Source: Bacillus_BA songklensis (lineage in GTDB: Bacteria > Bacillota > Bacilli > Bacillales > Bacillaceae_H). From it: DNA of 64,000 bases. The translations under genes and the position numbers were made by a program. Position 1 is the first letter of the stretch, and each line of letters begins with the position of its first letter. Below are positions 50,451-59,756 of the stretch, piece after piece. The notes under the pieces are model-generated. The model ran no database searches, was not told where the DNA came from, and saw only the letters and a program-made list of their open reading frames with translations. The stretch spans positions 124,001-188,000 of the forward strand of contig NZ_JBHRZT010000043.1 of NCBI RefSeq assembly GCF_042649685.1. The letters are read 5' to 3'.

Positions 50451-52028
50451 TTACCCAAACGTACTTCTTAATTCAACAGAAGGGTATTTCTCTTGGAACA
50501 TGCGCAGTACAAAATCATTTTCAAATAATAATACAGGGTTTTCTTCCCGGTCCTCAACCAACATAACACGGGAATCGATCATTTTATCTTGCAAGTCTTC
50601 CTTATTGATCCATTTAGCCGCAACATGGCTTAAACGTTGAAACTCGATATCCACTCCATATTCATTTTTCATTCTGTACTCAAAGACCTGGAATTGCAGC
50701 TCCCCGACAGCCCCGAGAATGTAATCACCAAAATAAGGAGTGCGGTAAAGCTGGACAGCTCCTTCCTGTACCAATTGAGTGATTCCTTTTTCGAAGTGCT
50801 TCCCCTTCATCGCATTTTTGACACGCACTTTCGCAAATAGTTCAGGGGGGAACGTTGGTAATGGATTAAACTGAAAAACAGATGCCCCTTCTCCAACGAG
50901 GGTATCCCCTATTTGATATGTTCCTGAATCATATAATCCGATAATATCCCCGGCATATGCTTCCTCTACCGTTTCGCGGCTGGAAGCCAAAAATTGGTGG
51001 GATTGTGACAATTTTAACTTTCGTCCTGTTCTGGACAGAGTAACGTTCATGCCCCGCTCGAATTTACCTGAACATACCCTTACAAACGCAATTCGGTCAC
51101 GGTGGGCTGGATTCATATTTGCTTGAATTTTAAAGATAAAACCGGAGAAATTTGTATCCGTAGGATCGATTTCACCATTTGATGACTCGCGAGACTGCGG
51201 CGGCAACGTTAATTGCAAAAATTCATCAAAGAAAGACTGTACACCGAAGTTAGCGATGGCGCTGCCGAAAAAGACGGGTGTGAGCTTTCCTTTCTTGACT
51301 TTTTCCATGGAAAAATCATTTCCTGCTTCATCTAAAAGAGCAAGCTCATCGGCTAAGGAAGGAAGATAACCTTCATCAATATGCTCGGTCACATCATCTG
51401 TTACAGTCGTTCCATCAAAATCGACGAAAAACGAATCTTCATTTCCCCGATACACCTCAATTTTCTTTTGAAAACGGTCATATGTTCCCTGGAACCTCTT
51501 TCCCATCCCAATCGGCCAAGTAACGGCATACGACTCGATTCCAAGCACTTCTTCAATCTCTTCTAATAACTCCAGCGGATCTTTTCCTTCGCGATCTAAC
51601 TTGTTTATAAATGTTAAGATTGGGATTCCGCGCATGCTGCATACTTTAAATAATTTAATGGTCTGTTCCTCAATTCCTTTTGTACCATCAATCACCATCA
51701 CGGCACTGTCCACAGCCGTCAACGTACGATACGTATCCTCGCTGAAGTCCTGGTGCCCCGGTGTGTCCACGATGTTAATATGGTGGTCCTTATAATAGAA
51801 TTGCATGACACTTGATGTAACGGAAATTCCGCGCTGCTTTTCAATTTCCATCCAGTCAGACGTTGCATACTTCCCGGTTTTTCTGGCTTTTACCGTACCT
51901 GCAGAGCGAATCATACCGCCTAATAGTAACAATTTCTCCGTTAATGTTGTTTTCCCGGCATCCGGGTGGGAAATAATCGCAAAGGTGCGTCTTGATTCAA
52001 CTTGTTCTTTTTGTTTCTGATGATTCAT
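50451..52028 (-). CDS. prfC: Peptide chain release factor 3
   Basis: Translational GTPase that recycles RF1/RF2 from the ribosome. It is 525 residues. G1 is ISHPDAGKTTLTEKLL, G2/switch I lies in RGISVTSSVMQF, G3 is DTPGHQDFSEDTYR, and G4 is FINKLDREGKDP. Domains II and III follow with the RF3 pattern MNVTLSRTGRKLKLS. The start is ATG 52028 with AGAGGA upstream. B. subtilis lacks prfC, so this is an accessory feature among bacilli. Monocistronic. Confidence 0.96.
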   Translation of the reverse strand: MNHQKQKEQVESRRTFAIISHPDAGKTTLTEKLLLLGGMIRSAGTVKARKTGKYATSDWMEIEKQRGISVTSSVMQFYYKDHHINIVDTPGHQDFSEDTYRTLTAVDSAVMVIDGTKGIEEQTIKLFKVCSMRGIPILTFINKLDREGKDPLELLEEIEEVLGIESYAVTWPIGMGKRFQGTYDRFQKKIEVYRGNEDSFFVDFDGTTVTDDVTEHIDEGYLPSLADELALLDEAGNDFSMEKVKKGKLTPVFFGSAIANFGVQSFFDEFLQLTLPPQSRESSNGEIDPTDTNFSGFIFKIQANMNPAHRDRIAFVRVCSGKFERGMNVTLSRTGRKLKLSQSHQFLASSRETVEEAYAGDIIGLYDSGTYQIGDTLVGEGASVFQFNPLPTFPPELFAKVRVKNAMKGKHFEKGITQLVQEGAVQLYRTPYFGDYILGAVGELQFQVFEYRMKNEYGVDIEFQRLSHVAAKWINKEDLQDKMIDSRVMLVEDREENPVLLFENDFVLRMFQEKYPSVELRSTFG

Positions 52029-52519
52029 TTTCCTAGTCCTCTCTCAAATCGATACAATTTTTCACTTATGATTAACTGTATGTGTTTTAGTTAAGTAACG
52101 TTTATACTCCTTGTTAACCTGCAACTCGCTCTTATCCATAATAATATTTATTGGCTCAATTTAAAATGGAATTTCCTTGCTTTTGATCAAAAAAAGCCAA
52201 TCCTATATGCTGCCGTGTTGAAATTGTAGCATAGCCATCGCTTCTAAACAAACAACTCTGTAGTCACTTTTCTGTTTTTATAGCAGATGATATCGTATAA
52301 TTTTTCCTTCTCATTTGTGACGATAAAATGATCTTGTTTTCTAAAAACTATGCTAAAGTCTAGTGTCGATTTATCCACTTTCAACTTCCGCTGAAATTGT
52401 GTGAAATGGCCATTTCACACAATTGATCCCAAAATAATAAAAACAACATTGTTCTTTAATAAAGCTTTTCTAAAAAAGATTTAAAAAGAAAGAAGCTAAA
52501 GAAATGAAAGGGGTACACC
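52029..52519. other. Intergenic with a 30-bp perfect palindrome
   Basis: No gene. At 52395-52424 a perfect palindrome of 15-base arms, AATTGTGTGAAATGG and its complement, has no loop. It is 95 bases before the small ORF at 52520. Confidence 0.7.
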
Positions 52520-52741
52520 ATGATTGAATATACTGGAGAAAGAATTCAAGGCGAACCTTCCAATGAGCCTTTCCATGTTCATCAACTAACGGCACATGAA
52601 TTCCAACATTTATTTCGTGATCATTCACATGTAGAGTTTTTTACCAACGCGGCGTTCTCACCGAGAAAGGAAGAGAAGGAATGCACTATCCTCTGGGTAT
52701 TGCCGTTTAGCCTTCCCTGGTCATGTCAGCTCTTTCTATAG
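52520..52741 (+). CDS. Unidentified small ORF
   Basis: ATG 52520 follows AAAGGGG at good spacing. The first 45 residues are His/Phe/Glu-rich (FHVHQLTAHEFQHLFRDH), and the last 20 are hydrophobic (WVLPFSLPWSCQLFL). I do not recognise it. The change in composition after residue 48 suggests a frameshifted or truncated gene. A small His-rich protein is also possible. Confidence 0.4.
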   Translation: MIEYTGERIQGEPSNEPFHVHQLTAHEFQHLFRDHSHVEFFTNAAFSPRKEEKECTILWVLPFSLPWSCQLFL

Positions 52742-52812
52742 CTAAACATTCCCGCTTACTCTTAATATGTAAAAATCAAAAAAGACAGAAGGTGATAAAA
52801 AAGGTGGCTTTT

Positions 52813-52935
52813 ATGATCGTATGTCCAAAATGTAAAGGGGTTGGGAAACAAAAAAGGAAATCGTTTATCATTTCAGTCACGAAAAAGTGCACCACCTGTA
52901 AAGGAATGGGGAAAATAGACATTTCAAAAAAGTAG
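52813..52935 (+). CDS. Second YuiA-like zinc-finger microprotein
   Basis: Forty residues with CPKCKGVG and CTTCKGMG knuckles and a basic linker; a relative of the protein at 49176. The start is ATG 52813 with AAAGGTGG upstream. The TAG stop lies in the stem of the hairpin at 52933-52963. DnaJ-like single zinc modules of this kind bind protein or RNA in other contexts; the role here is unknown. Confidence 0.65.
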   Translation: MIVCPKCKGVGKQKRKSFIISVTKKCTTCKGMGKIDISKK

Positions 52936-52963
52936 CTCTATGCCTTGTGAAGGCATAGAGCTA
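52933..52963 (+). terminator. Hairpin after the zinc-finger gene
   Basis: TAGCTCTATGCCTT pairs with AAGGCATAGAGCTA; 14 perfect pairs, three-base loop, no T run. Confidence 0.55.
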
Positions 52964-53012
52964 AGGATATCGCCCATCACTTTTCCTTAAGGTTGTTAGA
53001 AGGAGCAAATTA

Positions 53013-53052
53013 AATAACAAAAAGTCAGCCGCTCGGCTGACTTTTTGTTATT
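53013..53052. terminator. Bidirectional terminator of the NhaC-family gene
   Basis: AATAACAAAAAGTCAGCC pairs with GGCTGACTTTTTGTTATT. The transporter stop codon lies in its right arm. Confidence 0.85.
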
Positions 53053-54388
53053 TACCCCTATAGCTTTCGCTTACTCCATATACTTTTCGCTCTTTTTCCT
53101 TCTTTATCGCTGAAAACCTGGGGAATCCGATCAAAATGGAAATCACGCCGCAAATCGCGATTAAAATCGGATAGAAAGAATAAGGTAAAACACTAATAGG
53201 TGAAATAGCCGCCAGCTTAGCTGCTGTTAAGATTTGTGCTCCATATGGAATTAAACCTTGAACACCGCACGAGAAAATGTCGAGTAAGCTCGCTGATTTG
53301 CGCTTATCAATCTCGTACTGATCCGCAATGTTTTTCGCGAGCGGGCCTGTGAAAATGATAGAAATGGTGTTATTGGCAGTTGAAAAGTTAGTTAAGCTTA
53401 CAAGGCCGGCAATACCGAACTCCGCTCCCTTTTTAGACTTAATGTTTCGAGTCATTAAGTTTAATAAATAATCAATACCGCCGTTATACTTGATAATTTC
53501 AACCATTCCGCCAATCAACAAAGCAAGAATCACCAATTCCGCCATGCCTAAAATGCCTTCGGTTACTTTTGGGAAAAGGTTTGATAATGTGTAGCTTCCG
53601 TCTGCCAGGCCAATCACACCCGCTAAGACAGTACCGCCTGTCAATACTGCAAGTACATTAAATCCTAACAATGCAGTAATCAATACTCCTACATAAGGAA
53701 GGATTTTCACCCAATCGAAACTCTCTGCTGCTACTTCGGAATGATTTCCCATTGTGACAGCAATCAAGATAATACATGTTAAAATGGCAGCCGGCAATAC
53801 AATGAAGAAATTCGTCTTAAATTTATCCTTCATTTCCGTTTGCTGTGTACGCACCGCTGCGATCGTTGTATCAGAGATGAATGATAAATTATCACCAAAC
53901 ATCGCGCCGCCGATGACCGCTGCCATAGATAGAGCCATTGAAATATCGGTCTCAGCGCTGATTCCGACTCCGATTGGCGCCAACGCTGCAATGGTTCCCA
54001 TGGAAGTGCCCATCGATAGCGAAATAAATGCTCCAATGACAAATAAACCGACGACTAAAAAGCTTGGAGGAAGAACAGACAATGCTAGATTAACCGTGGA
54101 TTCCACCGCTCCCATACCTTTTGCCGTTTCAGAGAAAGCACCTGCCAGAATGAAAATGAACGTCATGATAATAATATCCGGATGACCTGCCCCAGCTGCG
54201 AATCGCTCCACCTTTGTCGTTAACGTTTCCTTCCGATTCATGATCAATGAGACTGTTGCGGCAATTAAAATGGCCACCAAAACAGGCATTTTATAAAAAT
54301 CCCCTGTAATCACTCCAGACCCGACAAACAAAGCTAAAAATATGACTAACGGCATTAAAGCCAATGGATTTCCCTTTGATTTTTCCAA
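53048..54388 (-). CDS. NhaC-superfamily transporter under S-box control (probable methionine transporter, MetT-like)
   Basis: A membrane protein of 446 residues with about 11-12 helices. By sequence it is a Na+/H+ antiporter NhaC-family member: GDNLSFISDTTIAA is a typical pore segment, with SMGTSMGTIAALAPIGVG and TNFSTANNTISIIFTGP elsewhere. A SAM riboswitch lies just upstream. Comparative work on S-box regulons has predicted that such NhaC-like proteins (MetT) import methionine, so that role is favoured over ion exchange. The start is probably TTG 54388, with GAGGTG six bases upstream; GTG 54397 is the alternative. Confidence 0.8.
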   Translation of the reverse strand: MEKSKGNPLALMPLVIFLALFVGSGVITGDFYKMPVLVAILIAATVSLIMNRKETLTTKVERFAAGAGHPDIIIMTFIFILAGAFSETAKGMGAVESTVNLALSVLPPSFLVVGLFVIGAFISLSMGTSMGTIAALAPIGVGISAETDISMALSMAAVIGGAMFGDNLSFISDTTIAAVRTQQTEMKDKFKTNFFIVLPAAILTCIILIAVTMGNHSEVAAESFDWVKILPYVGVLITALLGFNVLAVLTGGTVLAGVIGLADGSYTLSNLFPKVTEGILGMAELVILALLIGGMVEIIKYNGGIDYLLNLMTRNIKSKKGAEFGIAGLVSLTNFSTANNTISIIFTGPLAKNIADQYEIDKRKSASLLDIFSCGVQGLIPYGAQILTAAKLAAISPISVLPYSFYPILIAICGVISILIGFPRFSAIKKEKERKVYGVSESYRGK

Positions 54389-54432
54389 TGATTGCACCTC
54401 TCTTTTAATATTGATAAAAGTATAGATCCATC

Positions 54433-54598
54433 AAAAAGACCCCTTCTCACAAACAAGAAGAGGTCTTATATACAATATATAAGAAACACTCTCCCCATCT
54501 CTCAAGCATAACGCCTGCTGGATTTGGCACAGCACTCTTTTTAGAGTCCGCTGCCGAGACATCGTCGGGCCAGTCCCTCCGTCTCTCTCGATAAGAAG
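54433..54598 (-). promoter_or_regulatory. SAM-I riboswitch (S-box) with terminator
   Basis: Minus strand: P1 CTTCTTATC pairs with GATGGGGAG (with G-U pairs) at 54598/54491. Inside are the conserved GAGGGACTGGCCCGA, GGCAGC, GTGCTGTGCCAAATCC and AGCAGGCG. A terminator AAGACC...GGTCTTTTTGA is at 54467-54433. A promoter-like TTGACT-17-TAAAGT lies at about 54640-54662. SAM should terminate transcription. Confidence 0.94.
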
Positions 54599-54789
54599 AT
54601 TTAGTTATTGTCTTTCCGGAATTACCTTAACCTACTTTAAGGGGTTTAACCCCAAAAGTCAAATATTATTTTACTAAAGTTAAATATAACCAAAAGACAG
54701 TGTTCGAGGTTTGAAACATGGCCCGAATGTGTAGGTTAAATAAGACAGTAAACCTTATATAAACTCTAAAGGAAAGGGAGAAGAAAAAG

Positions 54790-55431
54790 TTGAACAGCGT
54801 GTTTCCATACTACCTGCACCCTGATCATGAAAACGAAAAATCAATAGTGGTTCAGCCGATTGAAAAAGATTTCTTTCAAATGTCAACCCTTGAGCTCTCC
54901 AAGTCTTTACTCGGCTGTCTCCTCGTAAAAGAGACAAAGGAAGGAACCACCTCCGGCTTTATAGTGGAAACGGAAGCATACATCGGTCCCGGTGACAGAG
55001 CATCCCACAGTTACGGCAACCGAAGAACAAAAAGAACGGAGATCATGTTTGGAGAAGCTGGCTATGTGTATACATACGTCATGCATACCCATTGTTTAGT
55101 GAATGTGGTCAGCGGAGAACTCGAAAAGCCGGAAGCCGTTCTTATCCGCGCACTAGAACCATTCAGCGGACAATCTCTTATGAAGGAAAGAAGAAAAGGA
55201 ATGACCGATATAAAAAATTGGACGAACGGTCCCGGAAAGCTCACAAAAGCGATGGGTATCACCATGGAAGATTACGGCCATCCTATTTTCAGGCCTCCCC
55301 TATTTCTCTCAAAGGGATTCATTCCGGAAAGTATCTCGCAAGGAAAAAGAATCGGCATTGAGAACTCGGGAGAGGCCCGTGACTATCCATGGCGTTTTTG
55401 GGTTACAGGAAATAAATTTGTATCTAGATAG
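54790..55431 (+). CDS. 3-methyladenine DNA glycosylase (AAG/MPG family)
   Basis: Base-excision repair enzyme removing alkylated purines. It is 213 residues. The catalytic Glu is in FIVETEAYIGPGDRASHS. TYVMHTHCLVNVVS holds the Tyr/His wedge and base-flipping region, and NGPGKLTKAMGI is the DNA-contact loop. The start is TTG 54790, with AAAGGGAG nine bases upstream. It corresponds to the B. subtilis YxlJ type. Divergent from the NhaC-family gene; terminator at 55440. Confidence 0.93.
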   Translation: MNSVFPYYLHPDHENEKSIVVQPIEKDFFQMSTLELSKSLLGCLLVKETKEGTTSGFIVETEAYIGPGDRASHSYGNRRTKRTEIMFGEAGYVYTYVMHTHCLVNVVSGELEKPEAVLIRALEPFSGQSLMKERRKGMTDIKNWTNGPGKLTKAMGITMEDYGHPIFRPPLFLSKGFIPESISQGKRIGIENSGEARDYPWRFWVTGNKFVSR

Positions 55432-55439
55432 AAATAATG

Positions 55440-55470
55440 AAAAAGGTCAGCTTGGGCGGCTGACCTTTTT
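55440..55470. terminator. Bidirectional terminator
   Basis: AAAAAGGTCAGC-TTGGGCG-GCTGACCTTTTT between convergent genes. Confidence 0.92.
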
Positions 55471-55475
55471 CATTA

Positions 55476-56579
55476 TTAGATTGGTACATCCTCTTTGGTT
55501 TCTCTATTTCTTAATCGCACCAATTTCACAATATTGATGATGATCGTTTTAGTAACCGCATATAGAGGAACACCTAAAATCATCCCTAGCACTCCAGCGA
55601 GATTTCCTGCTACCAATAAAATGATGATGATGGTAAGCGGGTGAATATCCAAACGTTTTCCAATGACCAGCGGCGAAATAAAGTTACCGTCAATTTGTTG
55701 TACAATCGTAATCACGACAATAACAAGCAACGCTTTGGTCGGTGAATCAAGCAACCCGATGACTACAGCCGGAGCTGCCCCGATAAAAGGGCCAAGATAC
55801 GGAATGATATTCGTGATCGCTACTACAATCGCCAAAGTGAGTCCATAAGGCAAGCCAATAATTAAGTATCCAATGAAGGTAAATATTCCAACAAACAATG
55901 CCACCAAAAACTGCCCCTGAATATAGGCAGATAATGTTTCGCCTGTTTCCTCAATAATATGAAGACCATCTCTTCGATAAGAAGAAGGTAAGAAACGAAC
56001 GGCTGCCTTCGGAAACTTATGGCCATCCTTAAACATATAAAACAAAATGAAAGGAACAGTCACAACAGTTAACGTAATATTTGCAATAACGCCAAATACC
56101 GTTCTCACACTTCTCGTAAGATTATCAGGTAAAGACGCTGCATAATTTGTCAAAGTCTCTTCCATCTTTTCAAGAGAGACAAACTCTTGTCCTAACATCC
56201 ACTTAAACCATTTTGATTGAGATAAATCATCAAAAAAGATACGGATTTTCGAAATATAAGACGGCATGTTGCGGACCAAGTCCGTAATTTGATCTGATAA
56301 AATAGGCGCAACTACCCCTATTCCAACACTCATTAAACCAATAAACACTATATATAAAATGAGGATGGCCAAATTCCGAGGAATTTTATATTTAATTAAA
56401 AAATTGACAATCGGGCTAAATAAGAAATAAAGAAAGCCCGAAATTAAAACCGGAAAGAAAAGAGTCGACACGAACACCACAATTGGCTCAAATAAAAAAG
56501 AAATCTTCGTGCTGACATAAATAATCAATACAATTAACAAAATTTGAAGCGTCCAAAATTGTACTTTTGACTTTGACAC
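55476..56579 (-). CDS. AI-2E family (PerM-like) membrane permease
   Basis: A 367-residue membrane protein with about eight helices of the AI-2E exporter/UPF0118 family. The helical hairpin block ITNIIPYLGPFIGAAPAV and the segment QQIDGNFISPLVIGKRLDIHPL are characteristic. B. subtilis has several paralogues (YueF, YtvI, YhhT-like) of uncertain substrate; some related proteins export Na+. The start is GTG 56579, with AGGGG ten bases upstream. Monocistronic. Confidence 0.88.
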   Translation of the reverse strand: MSKSKVQFWTLQILLIVLIIYVSTKISFLFEPIVVFVSTLFFPVLISGFLYFLFSPIVNFLIKYKIPRNLAILILYIVFIGLMSVGIGVVAPILSDQITDLVRNMPSYISKIRIFFDDLSQSKWFKWMLGQEFVSLEKMEETLTNYAASLPDNLTRSVRTVFGVIANITLTVVTVPFILFYMFKDGHKFPKAAVRFLPSSYRRDGLHIIEETGETLSAYIQGQFLVALFVGIFTFIGYLIIGLPYGLTLAIVVAITNIIPYLGPFIGAAPAVVIGLLDSPTKALLVIVVITIVQQIDGNFISPLVIGKRLDIHPLTIIIILLVAGNLAGVLGMILGVPLYAVTKTIIINIVKLVRLRNRETKEDVPI

Positions 56580-57131
56580 GTATTCACTTCCCCTGTTTAA
56601 ATATCTTTATCTTTAAAATAAATCTCCTTCTCTTTACATGCAAGCACAATGTTTCATCTTCTAAAATCTTTATTACCGAAAGAACAAAAGTTTAAAACCT
56701 CATTCTTTTTATACACTATCAGTTTGACAAAATAACAGACGCATGAAACCTTTTTATGCTTCAATCGCAAAACATGGCAAGACTTATTTTATTTTGTGGT
56801 GAATACTGCAAATGCTGAAGTGTTTTGCATTTAAAGGGCTTTCTTACGTTCATCGCATTGGGTCGTTTCATTTGGGCACAATTTAAAGTAAAAGGAAATA
56901 TTAATAAACGAACCGGATTCCTGCACATATATGGAGAGTGAAAGCAAAAAACTTAATATCACTAAAGGAATTTATTTATAATGGACATATGAACTTGATT
57001 CAGTTTCATGAGCGGTAGAACCTTCACTGATCAAAGTTTGACTTTATTGAGCCGCAAAAATATTGTCACGAAGATATATTAGGAGGTGTTACCTTACCTG
57101 TTGTGTTTCTTGGCACGGTAAGGAATCATAG
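56580..57131. other. Intergenic upstream of the CBS protein gene
   Basis: No gene seen. GAGCGGTAGAACC to GAGCCGC (57011-57054) gives a loose stem. I looked for an M-box Mg2+ riboswitch because the next gene is MpfA-like and found no match. Confidence 0.35.
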
Positions 57132-58469
57132 TTGGAAATCATTAATCTGATACTAGTCGCTTTATTAATCGCACTTACTGGATTTTTCGTCGCCTCAGAA
57201 TTCGCGATCGTAAAAGTCCGCAGTACACGCATCGATCAATTAGTTTCTGAAGGAAATAAAAGAGCCATAGCAGCTAAAAGGGTCATTTCAAATCTCGATG
57301 AATCTCTTTCCGCCTGCCAGTTGGGTATCACAGTTACTGCATTAGGCTTGGGATGGCTGGGGGAACCGACTGTCGAAACATTATTGCATCCCCTTTTTGA
57401 AAAACTAAACATGGCACCATCAATTGCAGGCTTTCTGTCATTTGTTATTGCCTTTTTGTTCATTACGTTTTTACACGTTGTAGTCGGCGAACTTGCACCC
57501 AAAACGCTGGCCATTCAAAAGGCGGAGTGGGTTACATTACAATTTGCGCGCCCTTTAATTTTATTTTATAAAGTCCTATATCCATTTATTTGGGCATTAA
57601 ATCATTCAGCCCGTGCAGTGGCAGGTATATTTGGACTGAAACCCGCTTCCGAACATGAAATAGCCCATAGTGAAGAAGAGCTGCGCATCATTCTTTCGGA
57701 AAGTTATGAGAGCGGGGAAATCAATCAATCGGAGTACAAATATGTCAACAATATTTTTGAATTCGATGACCGCATTGCGAAAGAGATTATGGTACCAAGA
57801 ACGGAAATAGTGAGCATATCAAAAGAAGCAACCATTGAAGATTTTTTAGGTATTGCAGGTGTTGAAAGATATACGCGCTATCCCGTAGTTTCCGATAGCG
57901 ATAAAGACCAGATTATCGGGCTAATTAATATCAAAGAGATTTTAACCGATTTTGTAAACGGAAAAGAAATTAAGCATTTGCCTATAGAGCATTATGTAAA
58001 ACCTATTATCCAAGTCATTGAATCTATCCCCATCCATGATTTGTTATTAAGAATGCAAAAAGACCGAATCCATATGGCGATCTTAATGGATGAATACGGC
58101 GGCACAGCCGGACTTGTGACAGTTGAAGATATTTTAGAAGAAATCGTGGGAGACATTCGAGACGAATTTGATACCGATGAAGTACCGTACATTCAAAAGC
58201 TAAATGAACATCATTATATCTTCGACTCTAAAGTCTTAATCGATGAAGTAAATGACTTGTTAGGAACACATCTTGAAGAAGAAGAGGTGGATACGATCGG
58301 CGGTTGGATTTTGACTCAACAATTTGATGTCCAAAAAGGGGATTCCATTGATTTTGATCAATATGAATTCAAAGTGCTCGATATGGAAGGGCATCATATT
58401 AAACAAGTCGAAGCATTTAAAAAGAAAGTACAAGTCCCTCAGCTAGAAGAGACCGAAATCGAACTTTAA
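57132..58469 (+). CDS. CNNM/CorC-type CBS-domain membrane protein, MpfA-like
   Basis: A 445-residue protein. The DUF21 transmembrane domain covers about residues 1-190 (ASEFAIVKVRSTRIDQL, GLGWLGEPTVETLL, VVGELAPKTLAIQKAEW). A tandem CBS pair follows (EIMVPRTEIVSISKEATIED, YPVVSDSDKDQIIGLINIKE, ILMDEYGGTAGLVTVEDILE), then a CorC/HlyC C-terminal domain. B. subtilis YhdP/MpfA, of the same size and genomic neighbourhood, is a Mg2+ exporter. The start is TTG 57132 with AAGG eight bases upstream. Often annotated as hemolysin-like; that name has no functional basis here. Confidence 0.88.
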   Translation: MEIINLILVALLIALTGFFVASEFAIVKVRSTRIDQLVSEGNKRAIAAKRVISNLDESLSACQLGITVTALGLGWLGEPTVETLLHPLFEKLNMAPSIAGFLSFVIAFLFITFLHVVVGELAPKTLAIQKAEWVTLQFARPLILFYKVLYPFIWALNHSARAVAGIFGLKPASEHEIAHSEEELRIILSESYESGEINQSEYKYVNNIFEFDDRIAKEIMVPRTEIVSISKEATIEDFLGIAGVERYTRYPVVSDSDKDQIIGLINIKEILTDFVNGKEIKHLPIEHYVKPIIQVIESIPIHDLLLRMQKDRIHMAILMDEYGGTAGLVTVEDILEEIVGDIRDEFDTDEVPYIQKLNEHHYIFDSKVLIDEVNDLLGTHLEEEEVDTIGGWILTQQFDVQKGDSIDFDQYEFKVLDMEGHHIKQVEAFKKKVQVPQLEETEIEL

Positions 58470-58525
58470 TATAAAGAGATTAATTCAAAAATATAAAGAA
58501 CAAGTTGGTATTGGATCAATTTCCT

Positions 58526-58563
58526 AAAATAAAACAGGAGCCTTTTGGTTCCTGTTTTATTTT
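58526..58563. terminator. Bidirectional terminator
   Basis: AAAATAAAACAGGA pairs with TCCTGTTTTATTTT, between the CBS protein and the small lipoprotein gene on the other strand. Confidence 0.85.
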
Positions 58564-58720
58564 AGTTCTCCTCTGGATTTTTTTCATCCATCTCATCATT
58601 TTGATGACCATCATCAACACCATTATCTTGGTCTACTCCATCACCGCATCCAGCTAATCCTCCAAGCGTTAACGCAAACGCCATTCCACCAACCATAAAT
58701 TTCTTTTTCCAACTAGTCAT
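58562..58720 (-). CDS. Small acidic lipoprotein
   Basis: Fifty-two codons, ATG 58720 with GAGGAG upstream. The product has a basic start (MTSWKKKFMVGGMAFALTL), a lipobox GLAGC, and a mature part of about 30 residues rich in Asp, Asn and Glu (DGVDQDNGVDDGHQNDEMDE). The mature peptide would be an acidic, lipid-anchored tail, perhaps metal-binding. No family recognised, but signal and ribosome site are convincing. Confidence 0.75.
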   Translation of the reverse strand: MTSWKKKFMVGGMAFALTLGGLAGCGDGVDQDNGVDDGHQNDEMDEKNPEEN

Positions 58721-58796
58721 TGTTAACATCTCCTCTAACAGTAATCATTTTCGTTTGTTGAATATCTATTACCCTTGTCCCATAAATTTTTAAACA

Positions 58797-58889
58797 TTAA
58801 AGAGAAAACAGATGAAATTTCACTTTATTAAACAGGATTATCATATGGCAGGTTTCTAGTTTCATATCTTTAAATCCGATGATACTCAT
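58797..58889 (-). CDS. Possible 30-residue peptide
   Basis: ATG 58889 follows AAAGGAG at correct spacing; the peptide MSIIGFKDMKLETCHMIILF continues for ten more residues. No other support. Confidence 0.25.
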   Translation of the reverse strand: MSIIGFKDMKLETCHMIILFNKVKFHLFSL

Positions 58890-59063
58890 TTTGTAAACTC
58901 CTTTCTTTATTATGTTTAGAAAATGTTTTCCCGGAGGCAATGAAAATAAAACCTCTTCTATCCAAGAAATAAATTCCACTATTTCCATAATATCCTTCAA
59001 ACTATTCCTGTTTTGTTAGCCTTATATCCATTTCTACCAACCAACCTAGCTACTCTTCCGAAT

Positions 59064-59097
59064 AAAAAGAAGCCCTTCCTGCAAGGGCTTCTTTTTT
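59064..59097. terminator. Terminator hairpin
   Basis: AAAAAGAAGCCCTT-CCTGC-AAGGGCTTCTTTTTT. It probably once ended the antiporter gene now decayed at 59099-59345. Confidence 0.88.
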
Positions 59098-59098
59098 G

Positions 59099-59345
59099 TT
59101 TCTTTATCATGCTTAATGAGTTGACTGTTCTCGATTCCGGCCATGATTGGATAAGTGGCTAAAACAATAGGTACAGCTCCTTCTAATCCCGACCATGAAA
59201 TGAATAGCTTTTCTTTAAACGTTAAACTTTACAATGGAATGACGATACGTCAAATCAGCATGTCCCATCATTAATCCAAACACCATCTGCCACAAAAAGC
59301 TAATCAGAAGACTGAAAGTATGTACTTTAATAAAAAAGTTAAATC
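59099..59345 (-). pseudogene. Remnant of a CPA1/NhaP-type cation:proton antiporter
   Basis: Minus strand carries EKLFISWSGLEGAVPIVLAT and PIMAGIENSQLI, the conserved W-x-G-L-R-G-A-x-P-I-V-L-A-T helix of NhaP/CvrA antiporters (Arg replaced by Glu). A second piece in another frame upstream reads LISFLWQMVFGLMMG. Deletions and stops separate them. Confidence 0.72.
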
Positions 59346-59415
59346 TTTAACGAAAAAAGAACGGGATTGTTGATTCCCTTTTTATAATTGGGCATCCCGC
59401 TCAAAAAAATTCAAT

Positions 59416-59595
59416 CTACAACATCAATTTCTCCTTTAAGCAGTCATTATATATCTCCAACAGCTCTTTATCATCAAGTTCTATGATTAATCTGTTTGTG
59501 CCTGGAACCCAATCCACAATAACATTTTCCATTCTTATTCTCTCAATCTCATCAAGAAAGTAATACTTCAGTACCAAAGTCGTGATGGTCAGCAT
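59416..59595 (-). CDS. Small 59-residue protein of unknown function
   Basis: ATG 59595 with GGAGAG seven bases upstream. The product is acidic, with no membrane segment or Cys pair; middle part MENVIVDWVPGTNRLIIELD, then a helix with DKELLEIYNDCLKEKL. The beta-hairpin then helix pattern suggests a small folded domain. No family recognised. Confidence 0.5.
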   Translation of the reverse strand: MLTITTLVLKYYFLDEIERIRMENVIVDWVPGTNRLIIELDDKELLEIYNDCLKEKLML

Positions 59596-59756
59596 TGTTC
59601 TTCTCTCCCTTACGCTTTATATGCTTCTAGTCTTACCATAAAGGAGAGATTCATACATTTATAGTGTTTCATCAAGCCTTTCTTACTATATAAATCCATT
59701 TTTATTTTTCGACATCAGCTTTTGCTTTTTAAGCTACTTACCGTTTTTCTGTCTTT

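Noticed and set aside
56950..57131. Mg2+ M-box riboswitch before the MpfA-like gene
   Set aside because: The conserved M-box segments could not be found on the coding strand.
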